From CAYTRP01 sp964625145 (GTDB lineage: Bacteria; Sumerlaeota; Sumerlaeia; SLMS01; JAHLLQ01), in the NCBI GenBank assembly GCA_964625145.1, contig CAZVAQ010000133.1:1-9867 (forward strand): a stretch of 9,867 nt of DNA. Direction: 5' to 3'. Positions 6,583 to 9,867 of this stretch are shown piece by piece. Under the pieces are notes generated by a model that saw only the letters and a program-made list of their open reading frames with translations, was not told the origin of the DNA and ran no database searches. Every line of letters begins with the position of its first letter. Within the stretch, counting starts at the first letter, position 1. The translations under genes were made by a program, and so were the position numbers.

Positions 6583-6957
6583 ATGATCGTCGGCGTGGGG
6601 ATAGACATCGTGGATGTCGAGCGCTTCGAGAGCGCGATGGCTCGTCGCGGCGAGCGTTTGCGCGTGCGCCTCTACACCCCGGAAGAGTGCGCCGAATGCG
6701 ACGACCGCCCGAACCCCATGCGAAGTCTGGCCGCGCGATTCGCCGCAAAGGAGGCTTTCTCCAAGGCGCTCGGCACGGGGATGAGCGGAGGATTGCGATG
6801 GCGTGACTTCTCCATCAAGTCGGAATTCGGCAAGCCCATCGCCATCCTTAGCGATTCCGCCCTGCTGCGAATCCGCACAATCGGAGCCAGCCGCGTGCAC
6901 GTGTCGCTCTCCCACAGCGGTGCGAGTGCCATTGCACTCGTGATCCTGGAGTCATAG
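6583..6957 (+). CDS. acpS: Holo-[acyl-carrier-protein] synthase
   Basis: This is a complete 124-residue protein, normal for AcpS. It transfers 4'-phosphopantetheine from coenzyme A to the serine of acyl carrier protein, which is essential for fatty acid synthesis, in the cytoplasm. The family signatures are all present: VGIDIVDVERF (5-15) with the metal-binding Asp8, RFAAKEAFSKALGTG (52-66) with metal-binding Glu57 and Lys61, and SLSHSG (108-113) near the C-terminus. A Shine-Dalgarno (GAAAGGA) lies about 10 nt before the ATG and overlaps the stop of the preceding lipoprotein gene. It sits in an otherwise envelope-type operon rather than beside the more usual pdxJ, nnrD/NAD(P)HX-repair or alr genes, none of which is in the window. 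Confidence 0.96.
   Translation: MIVGVGIDIVDVERFESAMARRGERLRVRLYTPEECAECDDRPNPMRSLAARFAAKEAFSKALGTGMSGGLRWRDFSIKSEFGKPIAILSDSALLRIRTIGASRVHVSLSHSGASAIALVILES
6923..6940 (+). repeat. Hairpin near the 3' end of acpS
   Basis: CGAGTGC (6923-6929) and GCACTCG (6934-6940) form a perfect 7-bp inverted repeat with a 4-nt loop, and two G-U pairs can extend it. It lies inside the last codons of acpS, 17 nt before its stop region and 27 nt before the next ATG. No U-run follows, so it is not a standard terminator. It may mark RNA processing or tuning between acpS and the following gene, or it may only reflect codon choice in a GC-rich gene. Confidence 0.4.
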
Positions 6958-6967
6958 GCTCCGCCTC

Positions 6968-7957
6968 ATGCACTGGTTCCTCATCGCCCTGTCCCCACTG
7001 CTCCCCTTTCTGCCGCTGGATCCACCAGTGGAGGAGGAGAATGACGCACCTTCAACTTTGGATTCGCAGGAGGTGTGGACAGAGCTGCCGGTGGACGAAA
7101 GTGAAGAAGAACCCGAGACGCGCGTGGAGTCAGCACCGTTGCCGCAAGCTGCGCCGCTCCCGCGGGATCCGGAGGTGCTCATCGGCCGAGAGCCCACCGC
7201 CGCCGCCTGGAGCGCCGCGCGCACGCGGATCCAGAAGAATTTTGACGACCTTCGCAGGGGGATGCGCCTGCCGTTTGATTCATGGGATTTCGACGAGTCG
7301 ATGGACACTTGGCGTGACGGCCTGGACATCTATGCCGAGTACGCCGTCGCGTTGGCCGGCGACGATATCGAACAGATCGAGCGCGACGTCCGAATCCTGG
7401 AAGTGCTCTCCGGATACTTGGTCATCGATTACGAGAAGGGCAATCCGGTGCACATCGAGGCAACCGTGCGGCAGATGGATCAGGTGCTGCAGAGATTGGA
7501 GCACCGATCCACGCAGGCCGATGCGCGCGCCGGCCGCGTGGACCAATGGGGCTACGCCATGTTTCCCCCGGATTGGGGAGAACCGCGCTATCGCGATGGG
7601 GATTTTGCCGACGGATTGATGTTTCATTCGTCCCGCGAGCTGGCCTTGATGATTCGCGAGCGCTACAACCGATTGTTCCGGATTCATCCCGACCGGTTGG
7701 CATCGGACACGGAGACCATCTCGCGCGAGGTGGTGGAACTGTCGCGCGCGCTGGCGCGACGCCAGTCGGAGCTGCCAGACCTGTCGCGGCCAGGGTTTCG
7801 CAACGCAACGATGCGCCTGGAAGTAATCGCCGAGAACATCGTGGAGTTCAGTCGCGAGCACGACCGCCACGGCTACAATCGCCAGGTCGTCCTCCTCGGA
7901 GAGACCCTGCGCGATCTGGAAAGCTTCCTCGTGCTTTCCGAGGCGAATCAGCCGTGA
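6968..7957 (+). CDS. Membrane-anchored or secreted helical protein of unknown function
   Basis: This is a 329-residue protein that I do not recognise. Residues 3-17 (WFLIALSPLLPFLPL) form a short hydrophobic stretch fitting a signal peptide or anchor, with no lipobox cysteine; the protein has no cysteine at all. Residues 19-70 are rich in Glu, Asp, Pro and Ser and look like a disordered linker. Residues 78 to about 325 are mostly helical, with alternating charged and hydrophobic positions, for example IEQIERDVRILEVL (134-147) and ISREVVELSRALARRQ (251-266), suggesting a helical bundle or coiled coil. A Trp/Pro/Gly-rich loop (194-210) interrupts the helices. It begins 10 nt after acpS without a good ribosome-binding site, so translation may be coupled. 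Its stop overlaps the start of the next membrane gene by 4 nt. An envelope scaffold or partner of that protein is a reasonable inference, no more. Confidence 0.85.
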   Translation: MHWFLIALSPLLPFLPLDPPVEEENDAPSTLDSQEVWTELPVDESEEEPETRVESAPLPQAAPLPRDPEVLIGREPTAAAWSAARTRIQKNFDDLRRGMRLPFDSWDFDESMDTWRDGLDIYAEYAVALAGDDIEQIERDVRILEVLSGYLVIDYEKGNPVHIEATVRQMDQVLQRLEHRSTQADARAGRVDQWGYAMFPPDWGEPRYRDGDFADGLMFHSSRELALMIRERYNRLFRIHPDRLASDTETISREVVELSRALARRQSELPDLSRPGFRNATMRLEVIAENIVEFSREHDRHGYNRQVVLLGETLRDLESFLVLSEANQP

Positions 7958-9486
7958 GCGAACCTGGCCCCGATAAGCCCGTGTGGATGAAGAGCCTGCA
8001 AACGGCGCTGATGATTGGCCTCGTGGCCGGGGCGTTTGCACTGCTTTGGGAGGCAAAGCTGTGGATCCAATATCCCGGGCCGGTGCCGTTGGCGATGATC
8101 GCCATCGCCGTGGCCGTGTTGCAGCCGCAACTCGGCTGGAAGCAGCAACCGCAAGGAGTGCGCGTTGCCCTGGGTTTGCTTGGCGCGGGATTGCTGCTGC
8201 CGTTGGCGGGATTGATCGGATTGGCGCGAGAGCCCGACGCGGCACTGCTGGCCAGTCCCTACTGGTTCTTTGTCATCGGGGCACTCGCACTGGGATTCGG
8301 CCATCGCGGGCGGCCGCTTCCGGTGGTGGTGATGACATTCGTTGCAATCGCGGCATTGCGCATCTGGGGTGCGTGGCAATCGGGCTTCGACGTCGCGGAC
8401 GAGGCCACATGGTGGGTTCCCATGTCGCTGTGGGTCGTGGCCGTGACCGTCTCGGATCGCTTTGCAGCAAAGGGCCTTCTGCCGGAATCGGCGCCGTTGC
8501 TGGCGGCCATCTCCTGGTTTGTGCTGGTGTTGGTGACGATGACGATCCAGGAATCCCGCCACCCCACGCCGCAGTTCTTTGCCAACGATCGCGAGGCCAC
8601 CCTGACCGCGATCGCCGAGGCACCGGTCGTCGGCTGGGGGCTGGGCAGCGCACAGCGCGTGTTCCTGGAAACGGCAACGCGAGATCCGAACGACGCGCCA
8701 TTAACCGCACGCGCGGTGTTGCGATTGGCCAGCGATGTCGGACTGCTCCCCCTGCTGTTGATCGCCGTCGGAGCCTTGATGCTGGTGGGCAGGGCTTTGC
8801 GCGATCCCCAATGGGACAGCGCGCGCATCATCCTGCTTGGCGCGGCGGGGTTCTTTCTTGTCGCAATGATTTCCAGCCGCAGCGAATGGCCGGTGTTTCT
8901 CGCACTCCTCGGATTCAGCTTCATGGCGGCGTTTGCACCGCGCGTAAAGTCCACGACGGTCGAAAGACGTTCATATTTGGCGACACTGGCGATCATCGCG
9001 CCGATGATCCTGCTGGCGGCGGCGTTGGCAGTCGCACGAATTCATCACAACATGCAGAAATCCCACATCAATCCGGAGGCATGGACGTTTCTCCCGACTT
9101 GGAGCTTGCCCCTGCGCGACAAGTCATTGGCGCTGCGAAGCCGCCAGCCTACGGACGTGGAAAGTTTGGAACAAGTGGCGCGCCGCTGGACACGCGTGAC
9201 ACCGCACGAAGAGCGCGCGTGGATCGAGCTAATCAGGGTTGTGCACTTTGTCCATGGCGCAGCCGAAGCTGAACCCATCGCGCGCGAAGCTACAGAGCGC
9301 CTGCCCTGGTCCGACACCGTGGCCGCATGGCGCCGGCGGATTCTGGTGGAGCTGGACAAGCACGACGAGGCGTTGCAGTTCCTCGAGTCGCTGCGCGAGC
9401 GCAGAGGCTCCTTGCCACCAGCGCTGCGGGGCCGTTTGCTGGAGTTGAGATTTCAAACCCGGGAGAATCAGGACGATGGCCGTTGA
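7954..9486 (+). CDS. Multi-spanning membrane protein, O-antigen ligase/polymerase-like, with TPR-like tail
   Basis: I choose the GTG at 7954, giving 510 residues. It overlaps the preceding stop as GTGA, and residue 14 onward begins the first membrane segment. The reading frame is open further upstream, but that part is only the shadow of the preceding gene. About ten or eleven hydrophobic segments fall between residues 14 and 362. A soluble stretch at 199-260 carries AEAPVVGWGLGS (221-232), then RAVLRLASDVGLLPLLLIAVGAL (253-275). This resembles the 'P..G.GlG ... e.Gl.gl' pattern of the Wzy_C/O-antigen ligase family. The histidine usually found in that family's 'HN' motif is not seen; NDAP stands there. 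Residues about 385-510 look like degenerate TPRs. Homologues of this fold join or polymerise lipid-linked glycans on the periplasmic side; activity here is uncertain. The protein has no cysteine. A plain transport or unknown membrane protein is the alternative. Confidence 0.75.
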   Translation: MSEPGPDKPVWMKSLQTALMIGLVAGAFALLWEAKLWIQYPGPVPLAMIAIAVAVLQPQLGWKQQPQGVRVALGLLGAGLLLPLAGLIGLAREPDAALLASPYWFFVIGALALGFGHRGRPLPVVVMTFVAIAALRIWGAWQSGFDVADEATWWVPMSLWVVAVTVSDRFAAKGLLPESAPLLAAISWFVLVLVTMTIQESRHPTPQFFANDREATLTAIAEAPVVGWGLGSAQRVFLETATRDPNDAPLTARAVLRLASDVGLLPLLLIAVGALMLVGRALRDPQWDSARIILLGAAGFFLVAMISSRSEWPVFLALLGFSFMAAFAPRVKSTTVERRSYLATLAIIAPMILLAAALAVARIHHNMQKSHINPEAWTFLPTWSLPLRDKSLALRSRQPTDVESLEQVARRWTRVTPHEERAWIELIRVVHFVHGAAEAEPIAREATERLPWSDTVAAWRRRILVELDKHDEALQFLESLRERRGSLPPALRGRLLELRFQTRENQDDGR

Positions 9487-9867
9487 GATCGAATGGAAGT
9501 TCCTGGTCACCCACCTGCCGGCGCTCCCCGACGCGCCGTACGTCGACGTGGTGCAGGGCTACCTCTCGCAGCAAGGCGCCTCGGTCCGCGTCCGCATTGC
9601 CGGTGACGAAGGCTACCTGACCGTCAAAGGGTCGCCGCAATCGGGCCACGGCCCCGGCACACCCGTCGCCCGCATGGAGTTCGAGTATCGCGTGCCGCTG
9701 AAGGACGCCGAGGAGATGATGACCATGGCCGGCCTCATCATCCAAAAGCGCCGCTACTTCCTGCCCAACCATGTCGAACTCGACGTCTTCTGCGGCGAAC
9801 ACGAAGGCTTCGTCATGGCCGAAGTGGAAGTCGAAGGCGAAGGCCCCATGCCCGAACCGCCCGAAGG
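9476..9867 (+). CDS. CYTH-domain (triphosphate tunnel) protein, N-terminal part
   Basis: The gene starts at ATG 9476, overlapping the preceding stop by 11 nt, and runs off the right edge after 130 codons. It belongs to the CYTH superfamily, whose beta-barrel tunnel binds triphosphates with divalent metal. Bacterial short members are usually inorganic triphosphatases, and some relatives are class IV adenylate cyclases or thiamine triphosphatases. The N-terminal signature EIEWK (4-8) matches the family's ExExK, with Trp where Arg is common. Tunnel residues continue with RVRI (38-41), TVKG (49-52), MEFEYRVP (67-74), KRRYF (91-95), ELDVF (101-105) and AEVEVE (115-120). Residue order matches the NE1496-type single-domain proteins. 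GGGAGA lies about 9 nt before the start. Its translation is probably coupled to the membrane gene upstream. The family is sure; the substrate is not. Confidence 0.92.
   Translation, partial: MAVEIEWKFLVTHLPALPDAPYVDVVQGYLSQQGASVRVRIAGDEGYLTVKGSPQSGHGPGTPVARMEFEYRVPLKDAEEMMTMAGLIIQKRRYFLPNHVELDVFCGEHEGFVMAEVEVEGEGPMPEPPE

Noticed and set aside
5842..6915. A 357-codon minus-strand open frame across the lipoprotein gene and acpS
   Set aside because: It covers two real plus-strand genes, one of them acpS with full family signatures. The product is compositionally odd and has no known motif.
7546..7953. N-terminal extension of the O-antigen-ligase-like gene by 136 codons
   Set aside because: The frame is open, but the segment is Arg/Pro-rich out-of-frame reading of the preceding gene. 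The GTG at 7954 gives the usual 4-nt overlap and places the first membrane segment at the N-terminus.
7983..9272. A 429-codon plus-strand frame inside the membrane protein gene
   Set aside because: This frame is Arg/Gly-rich with no hydrophobic pattern, while the frame from 7954 gives about ten clean membrane segments.

Overview
The window is high-GC bacterial chromosome, probably from an uncultured Gram-negative organism. It contains an exact run of 100 N at 2598-2697, so it comes from a draft scaffold. I cannot fix the phylum. Secreted sulfatase-modifying-factor-like proteins with Pro/Thr linkers, TPR-tailed membrane proteins and ATP-grasp 'sugar-transfer' enzymes are common in Planctomycetes-like and candidate-phylum genomes, but that is only a hint. 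I see no phage, transposon, CRISPR, tRNA or rRNA signal.

Left part (1-2322, minus strand): a secreted, cysteine-free protein with an FGE-sulfatase-type domain, a proline-rich linker and an unrecognised C-terminal domain. It is followed 67 nt downstream by the start of an Mrp/ApbC Fe-S carrier ATPase, which runs off the left edge. Both genes have a Shine-Dalgarno sequence that could pair with a nearby upstream complement.

Middle (2323-4368): a divergent regulatory stretch, then a plus-strand ATP-grasp gene of the sugar-transfer-associated type that is cut by the assembly gap. It ends back-to-back with the convergent minus-strand serC (phosphoserine aminotransferase); the palindrome TGATCA supplies both stop codons.

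Right part (4369-9867, plus strand): a tight five-gene run with spacings of 15 nt, 10 nt, a 4-nt overlap and an 11-nt overlap. It holds a large probable lipoprotein with propeller-like repeats and a TPR-like tail, acpS (holo-ACP synthase), an anchored helical protein of unknown function, a multi-spanning membrane protein resembling O-antigen ligases/polymerases with a TPR-like tail, and a CYTH-domain triphosphatase-like protein that runs off the right edge. The housekeeping enzyme acpS sits inside what looks like an envelope operon. Together with the ATP-grasp gene this suggests, but does not prove, a role in cell-surface polymer assembly. The four exported or membrane proteins in the window total 2159 residues and have only two cysteines, both at the lipobox, whereas the cytoplasmic proteins contain ordinary cysteines.
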